A stretch of 64,000 nucleotides of DNA from Thermoproteota archaeon (lineage in GTDB: Archaea; Korarchaeota; Korarchaeia; Korarchaeales; Korarchaeaceae), in assembly GCA_030130125.1 (NCBI GenBank), contig JARZZM010000013.1:1-64000 (forward strand), written 5' to 3'. Shown here piece after piece: positions 1-8,907 of the stretch (the stretch's first letter is position 1; each line of letters starts with the position of its first letter). Under the pieces are notes generated by a model, which saw only the letters and a list, made by a program, of their open reading frames with translations, searched no databases and was not told where the DNA came from. A program made the position numbers and the translations under genes.

Positions 1-747
1 TATAAGAGACAGATGGTGCAGTTCGGCAGGATAACGGTTGAGGGAATCCCTCTCTCAAAGAGGTACATAAGGCCCCTAGTGGAAAGCGGAATCTTGGAGG
101 GATGGGACGATCCTAGGATACCGACCCTTAGAGGGCTATTCAGGAGGGGCATCCTCCCAGAGGCGATAGTGAGGTTATTCCACGAGCTCGGACCAAGTAA
201 GGTGGATGCCACGATCAACATGGACATGTTAGCGGCCATTAACAGGAAGATACTCGATCCCAAGGTACCCCGCTATATGTTCGTCCCGGATCCAGTCAGG
301 GCGGTCATAGACGGGATGGATACCCCTGTAGAGGCGAGGGTGCAGATCCATCCCGATTCAGACGAGTACAGAACCATAATCCTAGAGGAACCCTTAGTTT
401 ACATACCAAAGGGCGATGTGGAGGGTTTGAAGGCCGGAGACGAATTCAGGTTGAGGGGTCTAGCTACAGTGAGGGTGAGGAGCGTGAACCCCGACGAGGT
501 ATCCCTGATCCTCAGCCAGGAGCAGAAGATCAAGGGAGTCAAGATTATGCAGTGGGCGCCGCTCAAAGGGGGTGTTCCAGCAAAGGTATTCGTCCCCCTG
601 TCCCCCTACTCGTACGAGATGCTGGGAGGCTACGGGGAACCCGCATTGGCCGAGATGAGGGAGGGCGAGATGGCCCAGATGTTGAGGATAGGGTTCGTCA
701 GACTGGATAAGCAGAAGCCCCTGACCTTCATCCTCTCACACAGGTAA
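1..747 (+). CDS. gltX: Glutamyl-tRNA synthetase, C-terminal part (5' end cut by the window)
   Basis: This is the C-terminal part of an archaeal glutamyl-tRNA synthetase, which charges tRNA-Glu in the cytoplasm. The frame is open to base 1, so the first visible Met at base 13 is internal. Early in the visible part is LSKR, matching the KMSKS-type catalytic loop, followed by GWDDPRIPTLRGLFRRG, the conserved stretch that follows it in class I GluRS/GlnRS. The last ~150 residues form the anticodon-binding beta-barrels of the archaeal/eukaryotic GlnRS-like type (from about FVPDPVRAVIDG onward). The bacterial-type helical anticodon domain is absent, which fits Archaea. The catalytic Rossmann half lies outside the window. 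Confidence 0.9.
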   Translation, partial: YKRQMVQFGRITVEGIPLSKRYIRPLVESGILEGWDDPRIPTLRGLFRRGILPEAIVRLFHELGPSKVDATINMDMLAAINRKILDPKVPRYMFVPDPVRAVIDGMDTPVEARVQIHPDSDEYRTIILEEPLVYIPKGDVEGLKAGDEFRLRGLATVRVRSVNPDEVSLILSQEQKIKGVKIMQWAPLKGGVPAKVFVPLSPYSYEMLGGYGEPALAEMREGEMAQMLRIGFVRLDKQKPLTFILSHR

Positions 748-831
748 TCATCCTCATCATTTTTCCTCGAGCGGAGGTATTAGGGGCTCGATATCCCCTT
801 CATACAGCACTATTAATTGACGGGAGTTCCA

Positions 832-839
832 TTTAAAAG
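832..839 (+). promoter_or_regulatory. TATA-like box before the beta-propeller membrane protein
   Basis: ATTTAAAA-type AT-rich box about 40 bp before the ATG at 875, in the 127-bp gap after gltX. It would place a transcript start near 860. No other AT-rich box lies closer to the start. Confidence 0.4.
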
Positions 840-874
840 GGGGCAAGCTTGATTATGCTTGAAGGGATGAATGG

Positions 875-3775
875 ATGAGATGGAAACTAGCGGCCCTCCT
901 GGTAGTCCTATCGATTAGCCTTGTCGCCGCTTCTCCTCACGATCTGACACCAACCGAGGTATCAAAGATTAAGGTGTACGATTCCAAGCCTTTATACAGG
1001 ATCCCCCAGCCTGTTATATATGGAGATAGGCTGTACACTATAGGAGGTCAGGGAGACACCTTAATTGCCATGGATCTGAACGGAGAAAAGCTCTGGAGTA
1101 TCAGGATAGGCGCCAGAGTGTCTACCCCCCCACTAGTAATCCCTGACGCCTTCTATGGCTATGCGAAGAAGGAGTCATGGGTCATAGTGACAACGGACTC
1201 ATTCGAGCTGAGGGCTTATAACTCGGTTGCTGGTGAATTGAGGATAGAGAGGCTCAGGTTACCCTCAGCCCCCTCCGGATCCCCCATGGCTTACCTGAAT
1301 GATGGTAGGACAATAGTGGTCCCCCTCACTAGCTCCCTCCAAGCTGTGGACTTGAGATCCAAGTCGACTGGCTGGTCCATGGATTTGGGATTCAGGATAA
1401 GGCATGTGCACTACGTGAATGGTGGTGCCATAATTTATGGAGATGCTCGGATCGCATACGTCGATTTAAATTCCCACAAGCTGGTCTGGGATTTGGAGCT
1501 GGGAGAGAGGATACTCGTTGCCGGTGATGACCCCTCCTTCATCGGGGTGATGCTTCAGAACGGTACTATGATATCCATAAGCACCTCAACAGGCGAACCA
1601 GTGGCTAGGAGGGACATGACCGAAATCCTAGGGTATGAATTCCCCTACGGGATGTTCCCGGTAGTAGACGGAATAGGTGCGCTGACAAGCTCGAAAGAAA
1701 CCATACTCTTCGTCAATCTATCGGATCTCAGCGTATCTAGGCCTATAAAGACGTGGATACCCCCAGCCTCCCAGCCAGTCGCGGCGGGGAAAGCTCTTCT
1801 CTACTTCTCAAAGTCCGGTGAGGTCAGAATCTACCACTACACTCAAAGATTCCTGCTTTCAGAGTTTAAGGTATCTAACCCACCTTTCAGCTTGGTTACG
1901 ATCTCTGAGATAGGTAATCACACAACTTCCGTCTCATACATAGACGGAAACGGCGATCTCCACCTCCTCAGACTGCCCGATCACTGGATAAAGGTCCAGA
2001 AGACTGAGCCCAAGGATGGAGGTTACTTGGTCGAGGGATTCGTCTGCAGCACCGCGCTGAGTGGCGAGAGGAGCAAGATCGTGCTGTACGTTATGTCCCA
2101 GCAGGGAGAGGTGATCGGTGAGAAGACAATCGGTTTCCTAACTCCCGGTCGCTGTGGCGCCAGGTTTTCCACTATGTTAAAGGATAAGGGAGCTCTGGGA
2201 TTGGTAGTAGGAGAGGAGACACTTCCCCCCAACGCCCCTATAGGTCTAACTAGGGAGGAATGGATCTCCCTTAAGGGTGGCGCGCCGGTCACCACCACAA
2301 CCGCGCCCACGACCACGACTACTACAAAACCAGCCGCTCAGCTCAAGCTGGAAGTTCAGGCACCATCCCAGCTGGTTGTGGGGGACGGTTTCAAACTAAA
2401 CGTTTCCGGAATCAACTCGTGGGGCGTAGAAGAACTCACCTTCGTCATCAAGGGACCCACGATTCAGGGTGAGGAGGTCACAGAAAAGTTGGGCCCCGGA
2501 TCTGAGTTCTCAGTGTCTATAGAGGGTCGGGCCCTCAACCCGGGAACGGGTGCAACTCTCTACATAAAACATGGTGATGAGGTGCTCTATGAGAAGGAAA
2601 TACCCGTGAGGGTAGAGCAGGGCAAGGTAATAGAGGAAGTGAGGGCCTCAGAGGAGGCGAAGGTCAACAGCTCCATTATAGTGACGGTGAAGCTCGTCAA
2701 CAGGTTTAGGGATAACGCTCAATTCATCTTAGTCACATCTCTGGATGGCTCCCCTGTTGAGAGGAAGGTCGGCCCCTTGAGGGCGGGGGGAAGTGCTGAG
2801 GTACACGTCAAAGTCATTCCCAGAAAGACGGGCGATCTTCAACTAAGAGTTCAAGCTCTGGCTGGAGGCAAGATCGTCGATGAGAGGACCTCCACGATCA
2901 CGGTGACCGTCACAACACCGTCCACACCACCAATCGTTACAACCCAGCAGCCCGCTCTTCCCATACCACTGGAGTACCTGGTAGGCGGGATAATAGGAGC
3001 AGTACTCATTTTGATTGCAATCGCGCTCTTACTAGGATCTAGAAAGCCCAGAGAGGTGAAAATGGAGGAGATGAAGCCAATTACTGCGCCCACAATAGAG
3101 GAGGCGGCTGTGGAGGAGATCTCGGAGGTCAAATCACCATCTACTATTCCACCAGAGATCGAACAGGAGGAGATGGGGATTGAGGTACCGAAGGTTCGCA
3201 GGATAGAAATGGAAGAGGCTCCTAAGCTGGAGGCGGAGGAAGAAGGAAAGCTAACTCCTCCAGAGATGGAGGAGGAGATCCCGACCATAAAGCCGGAAAT
3301 CATGGAGGAAAGAGTGGTTCCCGAGGAGGTAAGGGAATCTCTAGAGAGGGAGCTGGAGTCCGTGAAGAAGAGGTTGGATGATGTGAGGAGATCCGTATCC
3401 AAGCTGGAGGAGATCGTAGGATTCGAGCTCTCACCCTACAGGCTAGTGGATGCGGAGACCATGCTGGTCTCGGCAGAGCTGAAACTGAAGGAAGGGGATG
3501 TGAGTGAAGCGGAGAGGATAATTAACTCAGTGAAGGAATCGCTTGATGTGCTGGAGGCGGAGGTCTCCGAGGCGGAGAAGGTGTTCCTCGAGAACTGGAG
3601 TGCCGTGGAGAACAGAATAGACATAATGCTCAGGGTCTGGGGTAAGGCTCCCGCTAACATGCTGACCATGGTCCCGGCTGGCTTCAGGATACACGCATTG
3701 GAAAGGTTCAGAAAGCTGCATCCGGATAGAAAATTGGAACTGAGAGGAGACGAGCTCATTTCACTGGAGGAGTGA
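875..3775 (+). CDS. Membrane-anchored extracellular beta-propeller protein with cytoplasmic coiled coil
   Basis: Unrecognised as a named gene; 966 residues with a clear architecture. Residues 1-19 are a signal peptide (RWK then a hydrophobic run ending AAS). Residues ~30-465 carry PQQ-like beta-propeller repeats such as LIAMDLNGEKLWSIRIG and YVDLNSHKLVWDLELG. A Thr-rich linker follows (~471-486), probably a glycosylation zone, then two Ig/CARDB-like beta domains to ~690. One transmembrane helix at ~700-722 is followed by a Glu/Pro-rich cytoplasmic stretch (~730-825) and a coiled coil (~825-905). The sensor-like outside and coiled-coil inside suggest a surface or envelope scaffold or a signalling role; that is inference. 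Its 3' end overlaps rgy tail to tail by 20 bp. Confidence 0.75.
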   Translation: MRWKLAALLVVLSISLVAASPHDLTPTEVSKIKVYDSKPLYRIPQPVIYGDRLYTIGGQGDTLIAMDLNGEKLWSIRIGARVSTPPLVIPDAFYGYAKKESWVIVTTDSFELRAYNSVAGELRIERLRLPSAPSGSPMAYLNDGRTIVVPLTSSLQAVDLRSKSTGWSMDLGFRIRHVHYVNGGAIIYGDARIAYVDLNSHKLVWDLELGERILVAGDDPSFIGVMLQNGTMISISTSTGEPVARRDMTEILGYEFPYGMFPVVDGIGALTSSKETILFVNLSDLSVSRPIKTWIPPASQPVAAGKALLYFSKSGEVRIYHYTQRFLLSEFKVSNPPFSLVTISEIGNHTTSVSYIDGNGDLHLLRLPDHWIKVQKTEPKDGGYLVEGFVCSTALSGERSKIVLYVMSQQGEVIGEKTIGFLTPGRCGARFSTMLKDKGALGLVVGEETLPPNAPIGLTREEWISLKGGAPVTTTTAPTTTTTTKPAAQLKLEVQAPSQLVVGDGFKLNVSGINSWGVEELTFVIKGPTIQGEEVTEKLGPGSEFSVSIEGRALNPGTGATLYIKHGDEVLYEKEIPVRVEQGKVIEEVRASEEAKVNSSIIVTVKLVNRFRDNAQFILVTSLDGSPVERKVGPLRAGGSAEVHVKVIPRKTGDLQLRVQALAGGKIVDERTSTITVTVTTPSTPPIVTTQQPALPIPLEYLVGGIIGAVLILIAIALLLGSRKPREVKMEEMKPITAPTIEEAAVEEISEVKSPSTIPPEIEQEEMGIEVPKVRRIEMEEAPKLEAEEEGKLTPPEMEEEIPTIKPEIMEERVVPEEVRESLERELESVKKRLDDVRRSVSKLEEIVGFELSPYRLVDAETMLVSAELKLKEGDVSEAERIINSVKESLDVLEAEVSEAEKVFLENWSAVENRIDIMLRVWGKAPANMLTMVPAGFRIHALERFRKLHPDRKLELRGDELISLEE

Positions 3776-6700
3776 ACTCCCTACCCATTCTCTTTCCAAC
3801 CACCTTTTCCTGTATCTCATGGTAGAGCTCATCGATCAGCTCTTGATAATCGGTTCTCCCCTCCTCGACTGCCGTCATCTTCTCCTCCAGAACCCTTGTC
3901 CTCTCCTCGCTGATCAGATCCAGGTACTCAGATGTAAGGAAGTCATACACTTGGATGCCCAATTTCGTAGGAATAAGTTTGTTGTTCTTCTCGAGGACGT
4001 ATTTCCTCTGCAGCAGCTTGTCTATAATGGTAGCATAGGTGGAGGGCCTTCCGATACCTTTCTCCTTCATGAGAGCAACGACATCTCCTTGCGTGTACAG
4101 GGGTACGGAGGGGACTTGGAGGTGCTTTATCTCGACTCTGACCGTCCCCACCGAAAGAGGGGCTTCCTTCCTATAGAGAAATGGATATATGAGAGCCCAA
4201 CCCCCTCTGACATCTACAACCCTCTCATCGGTCACCTCATCGCCATTCAAGACCAGCTTGTACCTCTGCTTCACGATGATGCTCTCCTTGGTTTGCGAGG
4301 CCATGAATCTCCTAAATATCAGGTCGTACAGCTTCACATGGTCCTTTGAGAACCCCTCTGGAGCCACTATCAGTCCCTCCCTGACGTAGTCGAGCAACTC
4401 CTTGGCTGACAGGGGCTTGGTAGGCCTTATGCACTCGTGAGCCCCTCCTTCACCCCATCTCCTCGGAACGAAATCGTCACCGAGGACCTCCGCTGCTACT
4501 CTCAGACCGGCGTCGCTCACCCTCACGCTATCCGTCCTGTGGTATGTGATTAGACCGGCTTCGAAGAGGGACTGGGCAATCTCCATCACTCTCTTGGCGC
4601 CCAGCTTCAGCACCCTACTGGCCTCCTTTATCATCTCGTCTGTGGTAAAAGGAGGAGGTGGCTTAACTTCGCCTTCCTCCAATTTTATCGACGAGATTTG
4701 GGCTTCAACGATTCCGGGAGATCCTATTCTACCCTCCACCTTGATGAAGATGCCTTCTCCACTGATTACGGTGAGGTCTTTCTTCTTCTTGTGTCCCTCG
4801 TACCTATCGATTATCCAACCTAGCGTGGGGGTCTGGGCCCTCCCGGCAGACAAGTTCCTCCTGTTGAACTTCCTCTGTACCTCGTAACTCAGCTCGAATC
4901 CTATCCACCTATCCTCTATCCTCCTTACCACCTGAGCCTTCACTCTCGACTCGTTGGTCTCTGAAAGCTCCCTCAGAGCCTCCAAGATCGCCCTTTTGGT
5001 GACCTCATGGAATTCGGCCCTGTATATCTCCTCAGCCGCATCTTTGATCAGCTGATAAATGTCCCAAGCTATCTTCTCCCCCTCCGTGTCAGGATCCGTC
5101 CCTATTATGACCCGGGATGCTTCGAATCCGAGTCTCCTCATGGAGACTATGTTGTTCCTGCTGTCCCTCAGATTGGTGGAACCGCATCTCGGGCACCTCT
5201 CACCATCTGTGAACTGGTAACCGCAGTCCAGACATCTCTTGATGGAAGCGTAAATGGGTATGTAGGTTCTGCGCTCGCCTTCTTCTATGAGAACCCCATG
5301 ATACCCTCCCTGCGTTGAGAGATCCACCACGTGACCCCCACTGGCCATTATCGTCAGCACATAGTCGCCAGTAGTTACCTCGTAAGCGAGCACCCCATTC
5401 ACAACCCTTCTCCCCGGCTTGCCGAAGAACCTAGCTATCGTCCGTGCCTTATTGGGGCTTTCCACTATGAAAAGTGCAGTTTTGAGCAGACCAGCCATCT
5501 CGAAACCCGTCTTGAGTGAGGAGTACCTCTCCCTACTCTCGTCAATCTCCCTCCTCAGGCTCTCCAAATCCACTTCCTCCAGCGGGGACAGTTCTATGTC
5601 GTAAGCGCTGGCCCTCTTTATGAAGGAAGATAGTAGAGGATCTGTGTCCCAGACGAGACTAGCTCCTCTAGTCATTCCCCCAGGATAGAGCCTAGAAGAA
5701 CGTCCAGATCCTTGTATATACGTCCTGACATCGGGGATTATGACTTTACCCTCCTCGGGGATAACCGTTATGTCCCCAGTGCCAGCCAACTCCCTCAGCC
5801 TGCTCTCGCTGGAAAGTAACTCCCTAAGCACCTCTCTAGTCCTCATGATATCCTTCTCCGTTGGTCGCCTCCTCAACCTCATGGCGAACCTCTTAGTCTG
5901 GGGATCTAGGCCCTTGGCCAGCGCGGACAGCATTGCCACAACAGCCCGGTCGCTCATCTCATCCACATCTCTCAAGGTCATCTCGAAGCGGGGAACTCCG
6001 TAGAAGACCACATACCTGATCCTCTGAGGCAGATCCACTCCTCTAACTAGGACTCCGTAGGGCTTAGCGGCTCCAATCAGACCGTCTAGCTCGCCGGACT
6101 TGAAAGCCTCAACCAATTTCTCGTCGTAACCGTGCAACACCTCTACCTCGTAGCCAGCATCCTCCGCCAATGCCCTCGCCTCATCAGCCAGCTCCATCCT
6201 CGGGACGAAGAGGAGGAACCCGTCTCCCATGAACTTCAAGAACTCTTTCAATTGATTTCTCTTCCTCGCGTAGAGGTCAGCTATATTCCTCAACAACTCC
6301 TGCCTCAATACCCCGATATCGAAGCCCAGCAACCTCCTGAATAGGACCGCCCGGGAACCCGGCTTACCGGTTGCAGTTGAGACTATTAGGACGCTATCCG
6401 TGTTCCTAGTCACTTCCCTACCGGCCAAAGCGGCTCTCACATCAGCCTCGGTGAACCCCATGAGGGTGAGAACCCTATCGACGTTCCTCGAGTTCTTGAG
6501 GAAGGAGTCCACATCGTCCACGAATAGGAAGGAGAACTGGCCCACGGAGCGCCTTATCTTCTCGTGGTTCTTCGCGAGGTACTGGGAGGTCGTGATCAAG
6601 ACGTCGAAATCACCGCTCTCCAGCTTATCTAGGAACTCCCTCCTCCGCTTGCTTCCCATTCCGCTCCTGTAGGCCAGAATCCTGAGAGGCTCCCCAGCAG

Positions 6701-7055
6701 ATCTCTCATATTTAGCAAGGGTCTCTACGGCTTGGTCAACGAGGAGCGATGTAGGAAAAAGGAGGTAGGAGCGACCTCTCCTCCTCACGGCGAAGTAATA
6801 GCTGGTAACGAGACCAAAAGCAGTCTTGCCAACCCCTGTGGGAGCTATCGCAGCGAAGCTGCGCCCAGCCAAGGCTCGCCGGGCCCACATCATCTGAATC
6901 TCCCAAGGAGGAGAACCTAGACATGATTTGAAGAATTTAACATAGTCTTTAAACTCAGAACCCACATTAGAGATCTCATCTTCAACACAAGGAGACCTGT
7001 GACGGGTTTCCAAGTCACCTCCGGGACACAGATCCCTGAAAACCGCTGGTATCAT
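3756..7055 (-). CDS. rgy: Reverse gyrase
   Basis: ATP-dependent type IA topoisomerase that puts positive supercoils into DNA; diagnostic of hyperthermophiles. The N-terminal SF2 helicase-like half has Walker A APTGVGKTAFGL and the DEAD-box equivalent FVDDVDSFL. The topoisomerase half starts at the TOPRIM motif FIVESPNKARTIARFFG, has a complete zinc ribbon (CLDCGYQ...CPRCGS), the DTEGEKIAWD acidic motif, and the catalytic Tyr in LITYHRTDSVRVS. At about 1099 residues it is at the short end of the family. The N-terminal zinc finger, normally two CxxC pairs, is reduced to LCPGG and SPCVED with one Cys in each. The ATG at 7055 is preferred over the GTG at 7061 because a GGTGAG ribosome site sits just upstream. 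Confidence 0.95.
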   Translation of the reverse strand: MIPAVFRDLCPGGDLETRHRSPCVEDEISNVGSEFKDYVKFFKSCLGSPPWEIQMMWARRALAGRSFAAIAPTGVGKTAFGLVTSYYFAVRRRGRSYLLFPTSLLVDQAVETLAKYERSAGEPLRILAYRSGMGSKRRREFLDKLESGDFDVLITTSQYLAKNHEKIRRSVGQFSFLFVDDVDSFLKNSRNVDRVLTLMGFTEADVRAALAGREVTRNTDSVLIVSTATGKPGSRAVLFRRLLGFDIGVLRQELLRNIADLYARKRNQLKEFLKFMGDGFLLFVPRMELADEARALAEDAGYEVEVLHGYDEKLVEAFKSGELDGLIGAAKPYGVLVRGVDLPQRIRYVVFYGVPRFEMTLRDVDEMSDRAVVAMLSALAKGLDPQTKRFAMRLRRRPTEKDIMRTREVLRELLSSESRLRELAGTGDITVIPEEGKVIIPDVRTYIQGSGRSSRLYPGGMTRGASLVWDTDPLLSSFIKRASAYDIELSPLEEVDLESLRREIDESRERYSSLKTGFEMAGLLKTALFIVESPNKARTIARFFGKPGRRVVNGVLAYEVTTGDYVLTIMASGGHVVDLSTQGGYHGVLIEEGERRTYIPIYASIKRCLDCGYQFTDGERCPRCGSTNLRDSRNNIVSMRRLGFEASRVIIGTDPDTEGEKIAWDIYQLIKDAAEEIYRAEFHEVTKRAILEALRELSETNESRVKAQVVRRIEDRWIGFELSYEVQRKFNRRNLSAGRAQTPTLGWIIDRYEGHKKKKDLTVISGEGIFIKVEGRIGSPGIVEAQISSIKLEEGEVKPPPPFTTDEMIKEASRVLKLGAKRVMEIAQSLFEAGLITYHRTDSVRVSDAGLRVAAEVLGDDFVPRRWGEGGAHECIRPTKPLSAKELLDYVREGLIVAPEGFSKDHVKLYDLIFRRFMASQTKESIIVKQRYKLVLNGDEVTDERVVDVRGGWALIYPFLYRKEAPLSVGTVRVEIKHLQVPSVPLYTQGDVVALMKEKGIGRPSTYATIIDKLLQRKYVLEKNNKLIPTKLGIQVYDFLTSEYLDLISEERTRVLEEKMTAVEEGRTDYQELIDELYHEIQEKVVGKRMGREFTPPVK

Positions 7056-7110
7056 TCCCACTCACCGCGCATTACCTGGACAATATCTCGATCCAACATG
7101 CAGCCTGGAG

Positions 7111-7120
7111 GCTTTATATC
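7111..7120. promoter_or_regulatory. Shared TATA box between rgy and the NifX-like gene
   Basis: GCTTTATATC is the only TATA-like box in the gap between the divergent genes. Read on the plus strand it predicts a start near 7143, just before the ATG at 7150. Read on the minus strand (GATATAAAGC) it predicts a start about 7089, giving rgy a leader of ~30 nt. Confidence 0.45.
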
Positions 7121-7149
7121 ATTGGGTGAAGGAAAAATACAGGATCGAA

Positions 7150-7521
7150 ATGACTCGGCTAGTCGTCCCTATCGAGGAGACAGACGGAAACGTGAAGTTC
7201 AACCGCATATCAAGGGGCTTCAGCTTGGCTAAAGGGCTAATGGTCATAGACCTGAGTGATTTCGGTGTCGTCATGGACGCCTTCTCCCTAGAAGTTGGTC
7301 AGGTTCAAGGGGAGACCATGCTAGACATACTCGTGGGACTAGAGGCGGACATCGTATTGAGCGAGGACATCGAACCGGAACTTAGTGAGCTCCTGCTGAG
7401 CAACAACGTAAAGGTGGCGCTGACTAAGTCAAAATATGTCAAAGATGCCCTGAGGGACCTCCTCGCGGGAAAGACCTTCGTCATGCCCGGAAAGGAAATG
7501 CCCATAAAGTATGCCAACTAG
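7150..7521 (+). CDS. Dinitrogenase iron-molybdenum cofactor (NifX/NifB-C)-like domain protein
   Basis: Small single-domain protein of ~123 residues. It opens TRLVVPIEE and has RISRGFSLAKGLMVID, then a second half containing LEADIVLSEDIEPELSELLLSNNVKVAL and KDALRDLLAGK. This is the pattern of the NifX/NafY/NifB C-terminal (DiNase_FeMo-co) family, which binds iron-sulfur or iron-molybdenum cluster precursors. No nitrogenase genes are in the window, so its role is probably metal-cluster handling or regulation; the family match is by eye. A longer frame opens with GTG at 7126, but the TATA box at 7111-7120 puts the transcript start after that GTG, so the ATG at 7150 is chosen. Its end overlaps the AbrB-like gene by 11 bp. 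Confidence 0.6.
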   Translation: MTRLVVPIEETDGNVKFNRISRGFSLAKGLMVIDLSDFGVVMDAFSLEVGQVQGETMLDILVGLEADIVLSEDIEPELSELLLSNNVKVALTKSKYVKDALRDLLAGKTFVMPGKEMPIKYAN

Positions 7522-7735
7522 TTATGTTATGCCCTATGTGAAGCTGAGGGTAAAGAGGTGGGAAAGAAACGGGAGGAGGTACCTAAGCTACCAAGTAACC
7601 GCTCCCAAATCATTAGTAGAGGAACTCGGTTGGGAGAAGGGTGACACCTTATACGTATACGTTAGGAATGGGGAACTGGTTTACAGACACAGAGAAAGGC
7701 CCAGAAGGGGAAAACAGACCAGACTAGAACTATAA
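7511..7735 (+). CDS. AbrB/SpoVT-like swapped-hairpin DNA-binding protein
   Basis: Seventy-four residues. The core RRYLSYQVTAPKSLVEELGWEKGDTLYVYV matches the AbrB/MazE-type swapped-hairpin fold (a strand, a PKSL turn, a short helix, then GDTLYVYV). Such proteins are transcriptional regulators or antitoxin DNA-binding domains. It overlaps the NifX-like gene by 11 bp, so the two are very probably co-translated. No toxin-like partner follows; the next gene is convergent. A basic tail (RHRERPRRGKQTR) may contact DNA. Met7 at 7529 is an alternative start. Confidence 0.65.
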   Translation: MPTSYVMPYVKLRVKRWERNGRRYLSYQVTAPKSLVEELGWEKGDTLYVYVRNGELVYRHRERPRRGKQTRLEL

Positions 7736-8899
7736 TCACCCAACTCTCAAGAGGAGGCCCTTGAGGTATCCCGTCCAAGGATGCATGGGATCCATCGGGT
7801 GATCGGGCGAAGCCCCCCTCTCACCAAGGATCGTGATCTCCCGATTGGAGAGGGTAGCTGCTCTGATCACGATCTTTTTGAATTCCTCCTTGGTGATGAA
7901 TTGGCTGCAGCTGCTTGTGAACATGAGGCCGCCACTTACCACCCTCTCCATAGCGGCGGCATTGACTGCTGTGTAGGTCTTCCTAGCTCTGGGGACCATG
8001 TCCCTGCTTGGAGCCAGAGCAGGCGGATCCACGATAACCAGATCGTAGACTGAGGAATCTCCCTCCAGAAACTCCTTTACCCTCGATTGAACGGCCACTA
8101 ACTCGATCGAGTTGAGCCCCGCATTAGATCTCATTTCCGTGACGGCGTACTCCGATTCATCGACAGCAACGACCTCGGCGCCGGAGAGAGCGGCATGTAT
8201 CGCGAAACCGCCTGTGTAGCTGTAGAGATCTAGGACCCTATCACCGGGACCAGCAAGGTAGCCAACTTCAATCCTGTTCAGCCTCTGATCTATGAAGAAG
8301 CCCGTTTTCTGGCCCTTGATCGTGTCCACGTGAAAGAGAGCTCCACCCTCCCTCACTACAGCTCTCGTTTTACTGCCTGAAAGGACCCTCCTCTCCGAAG
8401 GCAGTCCGACTTCCCTTCTCGGCCTACTGTCGTTCTTAAGAACTATGGAACTAGGCCTGAATAGGTCCCCCACCATGGCCGAGATCTCCTCCACACGCTT
8501 ATCCATTCCGATGGAGGTGGAGGAGATGACGACGACATCGTCGTATACGTCAATTATCAGCCCCGGGAGGGCATCAGCCTCACTGTGCACCCATCGAAAG
8601 AAATTGTCCAGCTTGAGTTTCTCCCTCAACCTCAAGGCCTCCTCTAACCTACGATAAAGCAGAGAAAAGGGATCCTCCAGCTCTGTGGAGAGGACCCTCA
8701 CTGCCATAGCCCCTATTCCCTCGAAGAATCCCAAACCCAGTGTATCTCCTTTCTCATCCTTTATTACGACTAAGTCCCCCTTCTCCACGGGTCCCCTCAG
8801 GGAGATGAGCCACTTGACGTAGATATTCCGCTGCCCCTTCCTCAGCCTAGAGACCCCTTCCTCAGCGAGCACGGCTTCCCCAACAGGGCTCCAGAGCAA
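7736..8899 (-). CDS. RlmI/RlmK-like SAM-dependent rRNA methyltransferase with PUA domain
   Basis: Cytoplasmic RNA methyltransferase, likely making 5-methylcytosine in 23S rRNA by family analogy (RlmI). The N-terminal ~75 residues form a PUA-like domain (GDLVVIKDEKGDTLGLGFFE). A central segment (PGLIIDVYDDVVVISSTS) leads to a Rossmann methyltransferase with motif I VLDLYSYTGGFAIHAA, an acidic ribose-binding strand VVAVDESEYAV, motif IV VIVDPPALAPS, and the catalytic Cys region FTSSCSQFI. The frame stays open to 9010, inside the peptidase gene. I place the start at TTG 8899 because a full AGGAGGT ribosome site lies 10 nt upstream and the PUA domain then begins normally. Confidence 0.85.
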   Translation of the reverse strand: MLWSPVGEAVLAEEGVSRLRKGQRNIYVKWLISLRGPVEKGDLVVIKDEKGDTLGLGFFEGIGAMAVRVLSTELEDPFSLLYRRLEEALRLREKLKLDNFFRWVHSEADALPGLIIDVYDDVVVISSTSIGMDKRVEEISAMVGDLFRPSSIVLKNDSRPRREVGLPSERRVLSGSKTRAVVREGGALFHVDTIKGQKTGFFIDQRLNRIEVGYLAGPGDRVLDLYSYTGGFAIHAALSGAEVVAVDESEYAVTEMRSNAGLNSIELVAVQSRVKEFLEGDSSVYDLVIVDPPALAPSRDMVPRARKTYTAVNAAAMERVVSGGLMFTSSCSQFITKEEFKKIVIRAATLSNREITILGERGASPDHPMDPMHPWTGYLKGLLLRVG

Positions 8900-8907
8900 G
8901 GGCCATT

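Noticed and set aside
2023-2316. Minus-strand ORF opposite the Thr-rich linker of the propeller protein
   Set aside because: Its Val run is the antisense image of ACC/ACG Thr codons; no ribosome site.
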